Shown: positions 1 to 12,755 of the stretch, piece after piece
Layout of the letters: each line of letters begins with the position of its first letter
Position numbering within the stretch: the stretch's first letter is position 1
DNA from: Sipunculus nudus
Taxonomy: Eukaryota > Annelida > Sipuncula > Golfingiida > Sipunculidae
Assembly: GCA_026874595.1 (NCBI GenBank)
Contig: CM049308.1
Location: forward strand, 72,076,624 to 72,140,623
Length of the DNA stretch: 64,000 nt
Direction of reading: 5' to 3'
Position numbers and translations under genes: made by a program
Notes under the pieces: model-generated
Database searches by the model: none
The model's input: the letters and a program-made list of their open reading frames with translations, nothing else
Told to the model about the DNA's origin: nothing

Positions 1-130
1 TAGCTCAGTCGACTATAAGTCATCTGAGCTATAGTCGTGGTCCATTGTCCGTCGTCCGTCTGTCTGTCCGTCCGTCCGTCCGTCCGTCTGTCCAGATGTC
101 CGTCCGTGAGACTGGCACGTTTCGACACCG
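1..130 (+). repeat. Dispersed bivalve-type repeat fragment with GTCC run
   Basis: A hairpin TAGCTCA...TGAGCTA (1-7 with 25-31) is followed by ATAGTCGTGG and a (GTCC/GTCT)n run at about 49-98. The same order, a hairpin at the AGCTCA end and then a GTCC/GTCT tract, is seen degenerate at 1820-1960 and in reverse orientation near 56560-56640, so this is a dispersed family cut by the window edge. No coding role is visible. Confidence 0.6.
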
Positions 131-1819
131 TTGGACCTACGAATCTGAAATTCGGCATACAGTTTTTTACAGAAATTGATTGGAAAGAATAGCTTTTATT
201 CATGTTTTCATACACCATGTCAAGTGTTGTTTACATCTAGCCCACCTAGTAGTACAGCCTTCACTTGCATTATGTAACCAACCCCAGGCAGCTTGCCTTA
301 GGTCAGCCTGGCCACTACTAGCAGGCTTCCCCTCTGCCCTGCACTCCCCCCCCCCCCCAGATGGTGCATAAACTAGATGAATGTTATTATTTTCTGTATT
401 TGATTCATTCTTATTCTAGGCTATGCTACATTTTAGATTTTGTGTTGTACCACCAGGGTTACAATGATTAAAGTGTACATTTAATTGTGTCCACAAAGTG
501 GTGTATTGCTATGAAAGTGTGGATGTTCATCAGATAAGTAATTCCTTACTTCAGAAGAGTAAAAACTTCACCAGGTGTGAAATTGACTATTAATTCCAGT
601 AATAAATTAAAACTGGGATAGTAATTAGCACAATGATATTGTTTGTCCCTCATTCAACCAACAGTGTGTATACTTTATTTGAAAAGATGTTTTATTTTAT
701 CAAATTTACTTTTATTTTATTTTGGTGAATAAAATTAAGCATGTACTGAAAACTCCAATGTGCAAAACTTTTTAATAGTGATTCAAGGAATATTCTTGTA
801 GATGCCATGTTGTGGCATTATTTTCTTTTAAATTCAGTTTTAACATTTATGATTTAAAAATAATAAAATATATGTGTATGCATAATATGACCCAATATGA
901 GCTACACTCTGGATATATGATGATTGCAACTTTTGCAACAATAATAATATTTTAACTTATAGTTTCAGTTTTTTACTCTGTATATATAATGATTGCAACT
1001 TTTGCAACAATTCTAATATTTTAATTTATATTTTCAGGTTTTTTTTATTAAAAATTTATAAAGCCTGTAAATAAAAAAATGATTCAGATAAAAACTTCTT
1101 AATGGAAAAAGTGGATATGCTTAAAAAAAATAGGATTATATATAAACTTAAATGCATTATTCCCTTGAAAGTGAAATAAAGGTATTAGTCCATTCTGTCC
1201 ACTTGCCTGTCCATCTGTAAATTTTCATATGCATCACAGTATCTCAAAACTTTACTGTTTTTCTTCATGACAGTCTTGTCAGTTTGCAATCATATATTTA
1301 GAACTTTACTATAACCAAGTAGGAGGGCCCCTTTCCTCTTTTCATATTCTTATGTAAATGAAAAACATTACAATAGAATATTTCTACATCCACCTTCGTG
1401 CTGCCCTCACTTTTCCCTTCTCCGAACCCCATCCCAAAGTCAGCCTCAGTAAGCAAGAACAAGATGAATCAGATATATTCATACTTTAATATTTTGTATA
1501 ACTATTAGTCCATTATGTCAATATTGTGTAATATGTAGACATAGTGGGCATCACAATAATGTACCTTGTCAAGACTAAAGAGAAATTGTGTCATACAGTC
1601 ACAAATTCATAAATCACTCAACATAATTAAAAGATTATTTTGAACAAGTAATCAAACGTTTAGGGGTACTATTACATTGCTATTCCAATTATGTATTCGG
1701 TCAAATCATTTCATTTGAGCTTTGAGTTGTTTCTGATATCAGCTGGGGTACAGTCTGGACCACTGACACCCTTGAATGTGTTGGCTGAAAGCATCAATGA
1801 TCAGGTCCTTGTTTTTTAG
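131..1819. other. AT-rich non-coding stretch
   Basis: No convincing exon or RNA gene seen. It holds a C13 homopolymer (346-358), a near-repeat of GATTGCAACTTTTGCAACAAT at about 924 and 991, and a degenerate GTCC/CTGT-rich patch at 1190-1220 that looks like an old dispersed-repeat remnant. The short open frame at 180-371 shows no protein-like features. Confidence 0.5.
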
Positions 1820-1960
1820 TTCATCTGAATGTAAGTCATCTGAGCTGTAGCAGTCACCTTTTGTCCATCTTCTGTTGGGGTGTCCTGTTGTCAATGCATC
1901 CAAGTGTCCATTAACATGGCACAAAACATAATCATTGAAACTTGAAACGTACAACTTAAA
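1820..1960 (+). repeat. Degenerate copy of the AGCTCA/GTCC dispersed repeat
   Basis: The segment reads AGTTCATCTGAATGTAAGTC then ATCTGAGCTGTAG and TTTTGTCCATC, aligning with the start of the window (ATAAGTCATCTGAGCTATAG). The GTCC run has decayed. The small minus-strand frame over 1739-1954 is a shadow of this repeat. Confidence 0.45.
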
Positions 1961-3254
1961 ATTCAGGCAGGTTCTAGGCCTTTCTCCTTGGAAACCTGAA
2001 ATTAAGTCACTGTGATTGACCCATATTCTGTGAGAAAGGGGAAAATTATGAAATGAGCATCCAAAAATTGATATTTGTACCCTGAAATTAGATCATTGTT
2101 TCCAGTATTTTCTCAAATATGGACAATTTATTGAACAGTATTTTAACACCCTGAAAGTCAGAGAGGACACTTATTGTTATTATTAAAGTCCATAATTATA
2201 TTAGTAACCAAGGGGCTCCTGGTTAATTCTTCAAGGACACCTGGTAGGTTAGCTAGTCTAAAATATATTCTGTAAAGTGTGAAAATAACATGATTTTGAA
2301 CACTTTGTAAGTCATAAGTCACAGTGTTTAGAATTACTTAACAATTATTTCACATTAGATAAAAAAAACTGAAATAATATGCCAAACTTTAAAATGTCAA
2401 AATCTAGAGAGACCACTTTTACAGAGATGTCACAAATACTTGTTTAATTTTACTACAGTTATTGCAGTTTCAGACCTGCACTGATATATCAATAATGAAT
2501 GCATGGATTGATTGACTTTGAATGTTTAATTAAGCTGAGCATCAAGGCCTATGGGCCACTTGCTTTTAAAAAAAAATTACCTGAAGTTTAACATTTTCAT
2601 CATTTCTATATGGCGTATTTGATAATTTCAGGATTTCATATGACTTTTTTGCATTATCTACAATAAAATTAAGTGGGATCAACAACTTACTGGGTGCATG
2701 GCTTAGCATCATGACCCATTGGGTCACTTGTTTTATATACTTATTATGTAATTAGAAAGATTGCTGGTTATTCTGCTTTTTTTTTACATCAGAGATATGG
2801 GGTTAAAATGATCAGTGCTTACAGGTTTTCAGAAAAAATTAAGTCCCTTTTACAATATCTGGGCTTTGAAAACTTAATTGGAAAAAGCCCTCAGGCCTTT
2901 CAGGGTGAAAAACAAGATGTTGCATAAAATGCAGTAGCTTTTATTCTAATATAAGATTTTCCTTTTTTGGGTCTTTTTCCGCTCTTGTTTCGTTAACCTT
3001 TGCTGGGAGCTACATACATGTAAAGGTATTTTACTTAAACCAGTTATTGAGAGAAAAGCACTGTGAGGAATTTATGAGACAGCTGTCATTTTGTCTTGTG
3101 TAATCTGATTGTCACTTGTCTGCACATGCCATTCTTAAAAGTATCAGAAATAGTACACAGAATGTGCATCAGATACTAAGATGAATGCCATGTTAGGTAA
3201 AAACAGTCATGTATCTAATGACCACCAGGAGAGGTTTGACTTTATGTGAGAACC
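1961..3254. other. AT-rich non-coding stretch
   Basis: No gene seen. At 2712-2726 there is an inverted repeat TGACCC-ATT-GGGTCA inside a short segment (CATCATGACCCATTGGGTCAC) that resembles one at 49700-49725, so it may be a fragment of another dispersed family. Confidence 0.45.
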
Positions 3255-3273
3255 CAACAAATGGGGACGGGGA

Positions 3274-3288
3274 GGGGGGGGGGGGGGG
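3274..3288 (+). repeat. G15 homopolymer tract
   Basis: Fifteen consecutive G follow a GGGGACGGGGA lead-in. It stands out against the AT-rich background and is a likely length-variable and sequencing-error-prone site. Confidence 0.9.
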
Positions 3289-3289
3289 T

Positions 3290-3380
3290 TAAAATCCTTG
3301 TAAGCTGCATCCTGTTGAATAAGGTGTTTCACTTTGGAGCCAAAGATCCTGGGTTCAAATTCTAAAATGGTAAAGTCTTC
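3290..3380 (+). repeat. Possible tRNA-derived SINE remnant
   Basis: GGGTTCAAATTC at about 3351-3362 resembles a Pol III B box (GGTTCRANNCC), preceded by a G/A-rich stretch ending AAAGATCCT. No convincing A box or cloverleaf can be drawn, so this is at most a decayed SINE head. Confidence 0.2.
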
Positions 3381-3975
3381 ACAGGACAGCAAACATTTTA
3401 ACAAAAAAATTATACCTCATGTTATTTATAATTGTCCTGTAAGATATCTGTAGTATATACACTGTATGGGAAGAAGTACTTAAGTCTGAGTATTTTTTAC
3501 TCAGTTCTACTCAAGTGAAAATTAAATCAGGAATTTTAAATCTGTTACATGTGCAGGCCTGTATTTATGGACATCTAAGCAGATATTTGTGTAGTTATTA
3601 ATTTTTTTTTCTCTTTGAGTTTTATCTGAATTAGTCTGTCACTGGCATGAATAATAAATGTGGTAGCTGGCAACATTTAAATGGCAGAGTAAACCTTCAT
3701 ATGTCTGCAAATTCATAACATATATTCTGAAATGCTAAAATCAAGAACATGGGTCATTCTATAAATTAATGATAGGTAAAATTCTAATTTTTTTCTTTCA
3801 ATGCTCGGATGTCACCATGGTAACAAGTACTCCATCCTTGAATATGGGTGTGTATATATATACCCATTGAATGTTGGAGTCTGATATATGTTACCAACTT
3901 TCACACGAACTGACACTGATTGTGACCATGGAGCAGCAACACAATATTGTGTTAATGTATGGGGAAGAGACTATA
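3381..3975. other. AT-rich non-coding stretch
   Basis: Nothing gene-like. It contains a short inverted repeat ATGGGT...ACCCAT around a TA-rich core near 3843-3868. Confidence 0.45.
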
Positions 3976-4131
3976 GAAGCAGATCCAGGGGGAGAGTCCA
4001 GGGGGTCCAGACCCCCCCTCCCTTTCCATTCAGCAGCCGCAAGTTTTTTTTAGGCTTTTTTTTTTTGGCTTTGTAATTAGTCCTCCTGGGTTGGACCCCT
4101 TCACCTCCTCTCAATCCTGGATCTGCCCTTG
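3976..4131. mobile_element. hAT-type MITE with TIRs and target-site duplication
   Basis: Left end GAAGCAGATCCAGG (from 3976) and right end CCTGGATCTGCCCTTG (to 4131) are inverted repeats with an 11-bp perfect core, GCAGATCCAGG. The element is flanked by GACTATA on both sides (3969-3975 and 4132-4138), a 7-8 bp target-site duplication. A terminus resembling CAGGGGCGGATCCAG with ~8-bp duplications is characteristic of non-autonomous hAT elements. The interior has a G-rich then C-rich self-complementary patch and poly-T; there is no transposase. The short frames crossing it are shadows. Confidence 0.7.
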
Positions 4132-5985
4132 GACTATATATGTCTAATGTCAGGGTCATACAGGTTTATCAAATTTAAATAAACACTAAATGGACCTGGA
4201 CATTCATCCTTATGTATGGGAACATTAAATATGTTATTAACAGTATTAATAAAGTAAAATATTCCAATGTGACAGGTGGACCATTCAAATGCTGTATCAG
4301 TTGTGGTATATATGTAAATTGTAAATAAATTATATTGTCTTTATCTGTAGCAGATGTGAGACTGATTGATAAACTTACAAAAAAAGCGAGGGAAATTGCA
4401 GTAGAGACAAACATTTTATAATACCAAATTTCTGTAAGACATTTTACCCAATATGTTTAGGTGTTCATGTGTAAATAAAATAACAGCTTCTCACTCTCAC
4501 TCAGTAAATGCTGTATTTAAACTCAATTTTAATGGGTTTATTGATTAGCTCTAACAAGTGCCTTGATATTATTACCTTGATCACTCAGATGGCAGACATG
4601 TTCGTTAATAAAGGTCATTTTTTTTGTATTCATTTAGTTTACTCTCAATACTTCAGTGGTTATTCAATTAAATTTGGTCATATGTCAACAGTATCTGTCT
4701 TTACTTCTGTTTAATTGTCTCTGTTTCATTATCTGACAGTTTAATAGATAATTGCAAAAATTTATAAATATTGTGTTTGTTAGGATGAGCATGCAGTATC
4801 TAAATCATTTACTTTATTAGCTAAGCTGAATGGAAGTTTGTTGTAATCACAAAAGAATTAGGTATGCATACTTTCTTATTATTACTCAAACCTACTAAAA
4901 CAAATTTTATGTTTTGTATTTGTTCGCCAGAATGATCCTAATATATGTGGCACAGTGATCATGCAACATTGCATATATATGGACTGCGAATGAGTCAGCT
5001 TCAAAATATTTACAGCCAAGTACTGTCATATTTGATATATACAAACCTCACGTTTTAGTGAAGTAATTTTGTAAAAAGGTGGTATTTTCCCTTTCTGAAG
5101 GACAGCAGAAACTTTCCTTTGAAAAACCATGAGTAACATCAGCTTGTAAAAAGGGGAAAAGAAATGAAATTCTTATTATGAATATCCACTTATCTTCATG
5201 GACATTAAATAAACAATGTTTTGCTCTGAATGGGTATTTATGGAAGTAATCAGAAACAATGATTTTATTCAGTCGGTAGGAGGTCTCACATCAAAGTGTT
5301 ACCAGATATAGAACCAGATACTTTCTTTGGCCTTGGGTGCCATAATTCACTTGGAGGGGGACAGCTTTCTTAACTAGATATTCATAAACACAAGAAAAGT
5401 GCCTACTTCCCTGAACAAAAAAGGCTTGATCATGATTGGTTCAGATTATGTCATGTTTATTTACACATAGCCTGCTGTAGACCTGTCATTAATCCAACTA
5501 AATCCAGGGGAATTGCTGTAACAGAGCAGAGGATACAGTCATATTGTTATTGTGTATCCACTTATGTTGATATAATGATTAGAAATGCATCGCATTGGAA
5601 AGATTGATTTAGGGTCAAGACCAATCTGATTAAGTCTGCAAGATAAAAAGGTAATATTCCAAATCATCTTTTAGTTGGCAGATTGCATGATAAATGATGG
5701 TATGGCCTTTTAGGAAATAGATGGTTGGTCTATGCATTTCTTTTCAGGAATCCTTGTTATCAGGGGAGAGTAGAGCCATGAAGTGAAACCTTATTAAAAA
5801 TGTTATTTGCATGATGATGAATTTCAGTATTTTCGTTGCCTATTACTGACAGTTTTAGGAGTTGATCCATGAATTATAAGATATTTAGTTGGTATATAGA
5901 TTCTCATTGTTTTCAATTTGGTTATCTTTTATGGCCATTTGGATTGCAGATTTTGAAAAAAAATACCATTTAGGCTTTTGAAAAA
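4132..5985. other. AT-rich non-coding stretch
   Basis: No gene, RNA gene or structured repeat recognised. The frames at 4175-4414 (minus) and 4508-4714 (plus) are hydrophobic, low-complexity translations of AT-rich DNA. Confidence 0.4.
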
Positions 5986-5994
5986 AAGAAATTT

Positions 5995-6258
5995 AGAAAA
6001 TTATTCAGAGATGAGTCATCAAAGGAAAACTCACATATGGGAGTAACACAAGAAGAAATATACAGAGAGGAGTCTCCCACAAAAAAAATATACAGAGAGG
6101 AGTCTCCCACAAAAAAAAACATGCAGAGGGGAGTCACCCAAGAAAAAATATTCAGAGGGGAGTCGCCCAAGAGAAATATTCAGATAGGATTCGCCTAAGA
6201 GAAATATTCAGAGGAGTCACCCAAGAAAAATATTTGGAGCATTGCCCAAGAAAAATAA
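5995..6258. repeat. Minisatellite, 28-31 bp unit, about 8-9 copies
   Basis: Units of the form CAGAGGGGAGTCGCCCAAG plus AAAAATATT recur at about 6005, 6037, 6063, 6093, 6124, 6153, 6181, 6210 and 6235, with spacing drifting from 32 to 25 bp. Copies in the middle are most alike and the edges are degenerate. The minus-strand frame at 5970-6170 translates this repeat (VGDSSLYIF-like motifs) and is not a gene. Confidence 0.8.
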
Positions 6259-7405
6259 ACTCTTGTCTTGGGAAATTTTGTGCTGAACATTCTATGTATC
6301 TCAGCATGTTATAGACCAATATAATCCATTAATTAAGAACAGGTGTGGATAATTAATGGATTCCAAGGTCAGATCCTATCAAAATTATGATCCATATGGT
6401 TTCCATTGTTTAAGAATTTTACTAGCATATTGCCAATTCTGGCACTGTGACAGGTTTATCTGAGATAGATTTATCATTGGCTGATTTCACATGCTGGATT
6501 CACAAGCATAGTTTCTGAGAGGTGGTGCTGTGATACACAATTATCAGGATTAGCGAAAGTATCAACAGTGATACCCCTCCCCCTTAGGACACACTTGGTA
6601 TAATTCCTGACACTTAAAAACCAAAAACATACATTTCTTAGGTACAGCCACAGAGTTGAAGCATGACAATATTTCAGTATCACCATCAATTATAATATAG
6701 AAGATTTAGTAAGAACTGGTATGGAAATTTAAAGGCTTCTGTTTTCAAATCTGATGGAAATCAAGGTCCATTGTTTTCCATAGTTTGATGACTGTTAAAC
6801 ACATTTCATATACAGATGAGAGTTTTAAGTTTATTGGATTTAATTGGGGTAAGATGGGCATTTTCAATACACCTAAGCTATTTGGCTAGGCTTTGTGTGC
6901 CACAGACCTTTTGGTTTAATGAAACATATCAGCAGTAGTATAGAGTTTCTTGCACCATTATTAGAGGTCTTTGTGATTAATCCACCATAGATGATGTGAG
7001 AACAGTAAAGGTATTAGCTACAATGTATTGAAAGCATTGATGCTGGTAATACCCCGAGGGGAGTAGGTAGTGGGGGGTACATCAAAGTGCTACATGCATG
7101 TTAGTGACGTGCCTGTGCTTAACACTATGTTCTGGCATGTAACAAGGGCCTGTCTGCATCTGGTGAGCATTTAGCTCGGGCATGGGGAACGTGCTGAAAA
7201 GTGTAGATAGTTTCTCTTGTGGAAGCTAATGTCAGATGTCAAATACACAGATCAGATGAGGGTGATACATCTGTAGCAGCTGAAACTGTTGTGCCTGGGG
7301 GAGCCTGAGAGTAGCTATTACAAAGCTCAGTTGTTTGATGTAGACCAAGCCATGAATCTTCTGCTTGTATACAAACAATTAACCCTGGCCATCACAAGAT
7401 TCTGC
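6259..7405. other. AT-rich non-coding stretch
   Basis: Nothing gene-like recognised. The end, from about 7280, is slightly richer in GC and leads into the next minisatellite; the + frame at 7289-7486 runs into that repeat. Confidence 0.4.
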
Positions 7406-7414
7406 CAAGTCATG

Positions 7415-8340
7415 CCAACCACTCAGTGGTCACCACCGCAACAATCAGAACTTTCTGTGGTAGCTATAGTCACTCAGTGGTCATAGGATTGTTCTGAAAC
7501 TTTGTGATTCCCATATATGTGTGGTCACTGCATATGATCCTTGATGTTTCTGTGACAGCTTAACTTGTGTGACTCAGTGGTCATTACATGAGTGTCCAGC
7601 TTTGTTAGAAGCCTTTCAGTGGTGTCTGTATTAGTTAATAATGCAGCTTCGCAGTGGTCACTGCAGTACCAGTAATCTTAAACTCAGTGTTAGCTATGCA
7701 GTAATCATGGAATGGAATGGTAATTACTCAGTGGTCACTTCAGTAGTATAGAAGTTGCATGGAAGCTACTCATTGGTCACTGCAGTCTTCTTAAACTGAG
7801 TGGTTGCTACTCTGTAGTCTGCATCAGTCTGAAATGGAATGGTAGTTACTCAGTCAACCCATTTGCATTTGTGAATAAGTTGTGTGGTAGCTACTCAGTG
7901 GTCACTGCTGTAGTTTTAAAGTTAGTGGAAGCTATAAGTGGTCACTGCAGTAGTCTTAAACTTAGCGGTAGGTACTCAGTTGTGACTGCATTAGTCTTAA
8001 ACTAAAGAGTAGCTACTCATTAGTCACTGCAATAGTCTTAAACTTAGTACTCAGTGGTCATGGCATCAGTCTGAAACTGAGTCATAGCTACTCCAAGGCC
8101 ACTGCATCAGTCTGAGATTGAGTTGTAGCTACTCAGTGGTCACTGCATAGTCTTATAAACTTAGTGGTAGCTACTCAGTTTTTACTGTATCAGTCTGAAA
8201 CTTAGTTATAGCTACTCAGTGGTCATCGCAGTTCTCTTAAACTTAGTGGTAGCTATTCTGTGGTCACTGCATCACCTTTTCTTTCAGCTGCTCCATTGTC
8301 TCTGCATGAGCCTGAAACTTAGTGGCAGCCACTGGATCTA
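7415..8340. repeat. Degenerate minisatellite, ~41 bp unit
   Basis: A unit containing GTAGCTACTCAGTGGTCACT, then GCA(T/G)(C/T)AGTCT and (G/T)AAACTTAGTG recurs with anchors near 7891, 7930, 7971, 8012, 8047, 8089, 8128, 8170, 8211 and 8251, giving a period of 35-42 bp. From 7415 to about 7880 the copies are more diverged. There are roughly 20 copies in total. No coding potential is seen. Confidence 0.8.
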
Positions 8341-10821
8341 AAAGTGAGTCCTAGCTATACAGTAGTGATCTGTCCTTAAGGTTTCGTGGAAAGTTAAAAA
8401 AAATCTGTTGAGAATCCTTAATTTTGTGGTAATTAATTTCAGTGTAAATGTAATTTAAAAAATGTATCATAATTAAATAAAAATGATAATTGAACATTAT
8501 GAAACACTGAGTTACTCTGGGTTCCTGAAGATATATTGGCCATCATTTAGATCTTTACATGTTCTTACAAAATTTGGTTGGTTCATTTTGTAAAAATAAT
8601 TGATTGAAATCTCTAGAACTCCACAAGACTAGAGACATCTAAAATAATTCTGAAATCAAAGTTTGCAATGATTGCTTTGTGTTGGTAAAGCAAACCCTGG
8701 TTTTCTAGGTTGCTGTTGTAGAGTCATTCATGTCAGCTTGTATTTAAGGATAAACATGTATATTTAATTAGTGATAAGATGGTCTCAACAGAGAGGTCCC
8801 CATTCATGTGGATTATATGTTTTTCATTGTTTTGTCAGAGTTCTGCACACACCACTGGACATAGTTAAAAATCTTCTCTAGATTGTTAGAAGTTCATTAT
8901 TACAGGCAGTTCAACCAATATAGTGATCACATTTACCGACTTCAGTAAAGCTCACAGACCTAGTTGTCACACTATGTAATTTAGTGCTGTCTTTGTGCTA
9001 TTTTTTTCACAGTTGGTATCTGTTTCTTTTCAAAGGACGAGCAGCACTTAATTACTATAAGGGAAGCAAACTTGCACATTTAAGTTTGTATTATAATCAA
9101 CTTATGGCTGAAGTTTTAGTATTCAGTTTAAAGTGAAAGTTAAGGAAGTCATTAATATTTCATAATTACGTAACAGCATGTCATGATGTAATTGGATTAT
9201 ATATTATCTAGAGAATGGAAGTTTTCTTAAAACTCTGAAACATCATGTGACAGAAGCATAAAAAGGTATACATCAGCTCGACATGCCCCTAGCTTCTCAC
9301 ATATACAGGGTATAGGCCTATCTGTTTCTCAGTATATTCATGAAGGAGGGAGAACAAAAGCTAAAAACTAAAGAGAACTAAAGAGCTAATAAAATGAAGT
9401 TTTAACAAATAAAATACATTAATTTTCAAATTTGACATATATGATAATATCTGCAAGCCAGTCTTAATATTCAGTTGAACTGTAAACTTTGCATATCTCT
9501 GAACACAAATGTGTTGTAATAATTTGAAAAATACAGAAAAAAAATTAAACATACTTCCCTTTGGTGCTTCGGATGGGCCACTACCATTTTTCATTATACT
9601 TTATTTGCAAGGTCAGTAATCAACACAAATGTCCTTAAGTTGATTAATTGGGATATTTGTGTATAAATATTATATTTAGAAAAACTCCACTGTACTGTGA
9701 TAGTAACAAAATTTTCAAAAAATTTTGTTGTAAATAAATTATAATTTTGAAACAAAGTTTCAATGAACACAGGAAACACATGAATTTTCCATAGTTAAAC
9801 TATTAATTAAAGCCAGCTATTAACCTACCTTTAATATATGGAATTTATGTGATATATGGTTTACTATCAATAAATATTAATGAACTACCAGGTAATTTCT
9901 GTGAAGAAAAATTCATATAAAGTCCCTGTGAAAGGTTCATAAACTTGTTGATCAACAAGTTTTTAGTAAACATGATACATGTGCCCATGTTGACAGATTG
10001 AAAGATAGGACAGAAGATAGTTTCACATGTATGGAATCTTCATGGTCACTACCGTAATTCTTCTTTTTGCCGGTACACTTGTATTTTTGACTGCACCTAG
10101 ACATTGCCAAAATTACATATTAAATCCTGTCAGCCACTCAGATATGAAAAAAACTCACTTAAATCCACAACTTTTGTATAAAGCAAAACAGAACAAATAA
10201 TGTGAAAGAGTCTATAGGCATAATATTGTTCTGATTATTTCCCTGTAAATTGCAAGTTGCCCTGTTTGATTGGCACTTTTTAGGTTATTTTAATTAAAAG
10301 GCTTTATAAAAATTGTTATATATATCAGAATGGGCCCCTTTAAGTTGGCCATGGCCATTGATTATGGAGAACATTACCTGCTGGTTAAACAGATGGTGCC
10401 AACATTTTTTCTATGCATTGGAAACTATAACTATATGGCTGAGGGGCATACCACAGCTTAGGCAAAGTATACATGCAGGCTTCACTAGGAAGTCCTTGAA
10501 GATATCTAAAAATATGGCAAAACATCCTGAAAGTATTTTATATGACCTGCATATAATTGCAATAATATGTACATTATTTTTTATTGACATGTTTTATTGA
10601 CAAGGCATTTACATGATAAGTGAATAGAGGTTTAATTACAGATAAATGAAGGCAGTTTCAGGTTTTCTTACTCATAGGGGAGTGAAATTTTAATTCATGA
10701 ATGCCATATTTAGAGAATGCATAAAAAATGATTTATCAAATACCTGTATTCATACCTACTTTTTGTATTGGGAAGGGACTTTACAGGAATCTGAGGAAGG
10801 AAGTCTTTACTGCAGGTAGTT
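8341..10821. other. AT-rich non-coding stretch with one long palindrome
   Basis: No gene recognised. A perfect 22-bp palindrome, AAACTTGTTGA and its complement, lies at 9941-9962. The frames at 9361-9594, 9594-9779 and 10313-10600 are low-complexity and lack matching splice sites or recognisable motifs. Confidence 0.4.
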
Positions 10822-12755
10822 ATGCAGAAAAATGACAGCATTCTAAATGATTTTGAACTGGTTCAGATGGACTTTTGTTTCTTTATCTGATGAAAATCAA
10901 ATGTGGCACCTGCTCTGAAGAAGCCACAGAAATGGTCTGAACATGGGTTCTAGCTTCCAAATGCTTTCTTGTTCATCTCGTCAATGTTTAAATCTAGTGA
11001 CTTCTTGCAGGACGATCTGAGAGGAAGTATTTGAGTGCAGTTATCCAAGACATTGGTCTGAATCATCGGATATGGTTGTTAATTCTGATGAGTGAGGATC
11101 AGTGTGGTTGCTCTGACAGTTGAGTGATGATCAGTGTGGTTGCTCTGACAATTGAGTGATGATCAGTGTGGTTTTCTTAGGATTGAGTGATGACCAGTGT
11201 GGTTGTTCAGAGGATTAAGTGAGGACCAGGATTGAGGGATGATCAGTGTGGTTGTTCAGAGGATTAAGGGATGATCAGTGTGGTTGTTCAGAGGATTGAG
11301 TGATGATCAGTGTGGTTGTTTTAATTAATTGAGTGATGATCAGTGTGGTTGTTCAGAGGATTTGAGGGATGATCAGTGTGGTTGTTCAGAGGTTTTGAGG
11401 GATGATCTGTGTGGTTGTTCAGAGGTTTTGAGGCATGAACAGTGTGGTTGTTCAGAGGATTGAGTGATGATCAGTGTGGTTGTTCAGAGGATTGAGAGAT
11501 GTTCAGTGTGGTTGTCTTTAGGATTGAGGGATGATCAGTGTGGTTGTTCAGAGGATTGAGTGATGTTCAGTGCGGTTGTCTTTAGGATTGAGTGATGACC
11601 AGTGAGGTTGTTCAGAGGATTGAGTGATGATCAGTGTGGTTGTTCATAGGATTGAGGGATGATCAGTGTGGTTGACTGACAAATTGAGGGATGATGAGTG
11701 TGGTTGTCTTTAGGATGATGCAGAAAAATGACAGCATTCTAAATGATTTTGAACTGGTTCAGATGGACTTTTGTTTCTTTTTCTGATGAAAGTCAAATGT
11801 GGCACCTGCTCTGAAGAAGCCACAGAAATGGTCTGAACATGGGTGCTAGCTTCCAAATCCTTTCTTGTTCATCTCGTCAATGTTTAAATCTAGTGACTTC
11901 TTGCAGGACGATCTGAGAGGAAGTATTTGAGTGCGGTTATCCAAGACATTGGTCTGAATGATATGGTTGTTAATTCTGATGAGTGAGGATCAGTGTGGTT
12001 GCTCTGACAGTTGAGTGATAATCAGTGTGGTTGCTCTGACAATTGAGTGATGATCAGTGTGGTTTTCTTAGGATTGAGTGATGACCAGTGTGGTGGTTCA
12101 GAGGATTAAGTGAGGACCAGGATTGAGGGATGATCAGTGTGGTTGTTCAGAGGATTGAGGGATGATCAGTGTGGTTGTTTTAATTAATTGAGTGATGATC
12201 AGTGTGGTTGTTTTAATTAATTGAGTGATTTCATTGTGGTTGTTCAGAGGATTTGAGGGATGATCAGTGTGGTTGTTCAGAGGATTTGAGGGATGATCAG
12301 TGTAGTTGTTCAGAGGTTTTGAGGGATGATCAGTGTGGTTGTTCAGAGGTTTTGAGGGATGATCAGTGTGGTTGTTCAGAGGTTTGAGTGATGATCAGTG
12401 TGGTTGTTCAGAGGATTGAGAGATGTTCAGTGTGGTTGTCTTTAGGATTGAGGGATGATCAGCGTGGTTGTTCAGAGGATTGAGTGATGTTCAGTGCGGT
12501 TGTCTTTAGGATTGATTGATGACCAGTGAGTTTGTTCAGAGGATTGAGTGATGATCAGTGTGGTTGTTCATAGGATTGAGTGATGTTCAGTGTGGTTGTT
12601 TTTTAGTATTGAGTGATGATCAGTGTGGTTGTTCAGAGGATTTAGTGATGTTCAGTGTGGTTGTTTTTTAGTATTGAGTGATGATCAGTGTGGTTGTTTA
12701 GTAGATTTATGTGGTTACTATGAGGACTGGGTGATGATCAGTGTGGTTGTTCTTA
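10822..12755. repeat. Higher-order minisatellite: two ~896-bp copies of a 31-bp array plus shared lead segment
   Basis: A ~240-bp non-repetitive lead segment starting ATGCAGAAAAATGACAGC occurs at 10822 and again at 11718 (offset 896 bp), with about five differences, or ~98% identity by eye. Each lead is followed by an array of about 31-bp units, GATGATCAGTGTGGTTGTTC plus AGAGGATTGAG, running to about 11715 and 12755. Matching variant units, such as the truncated AAGTGAGGACCAGGATTGAG, occupy corresponding places in both copies, which shows the whole block was duplicated. The second array has extra units. Diverged fragments continue at 13040-13160. Confidence 0.9.

Noticed and set aside
3330-3380. 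tRNA gene suggested by GGGTTCAAATTC
   Set aside because: No acceptor stem, A box or anticodon arm can be drawn; at most a SINE remnant.
3207-3404. Minus frame with a poly-proline run
   Set aside because: The prolines are the G15 homopolymer read on the other strand.
10313-10600. 95-codon plus frame as a gene
   Set aside because: It has no recognisable motif or phased splice sites, and its length falls within what AT-rich DNA yields by chance in 64 kb.
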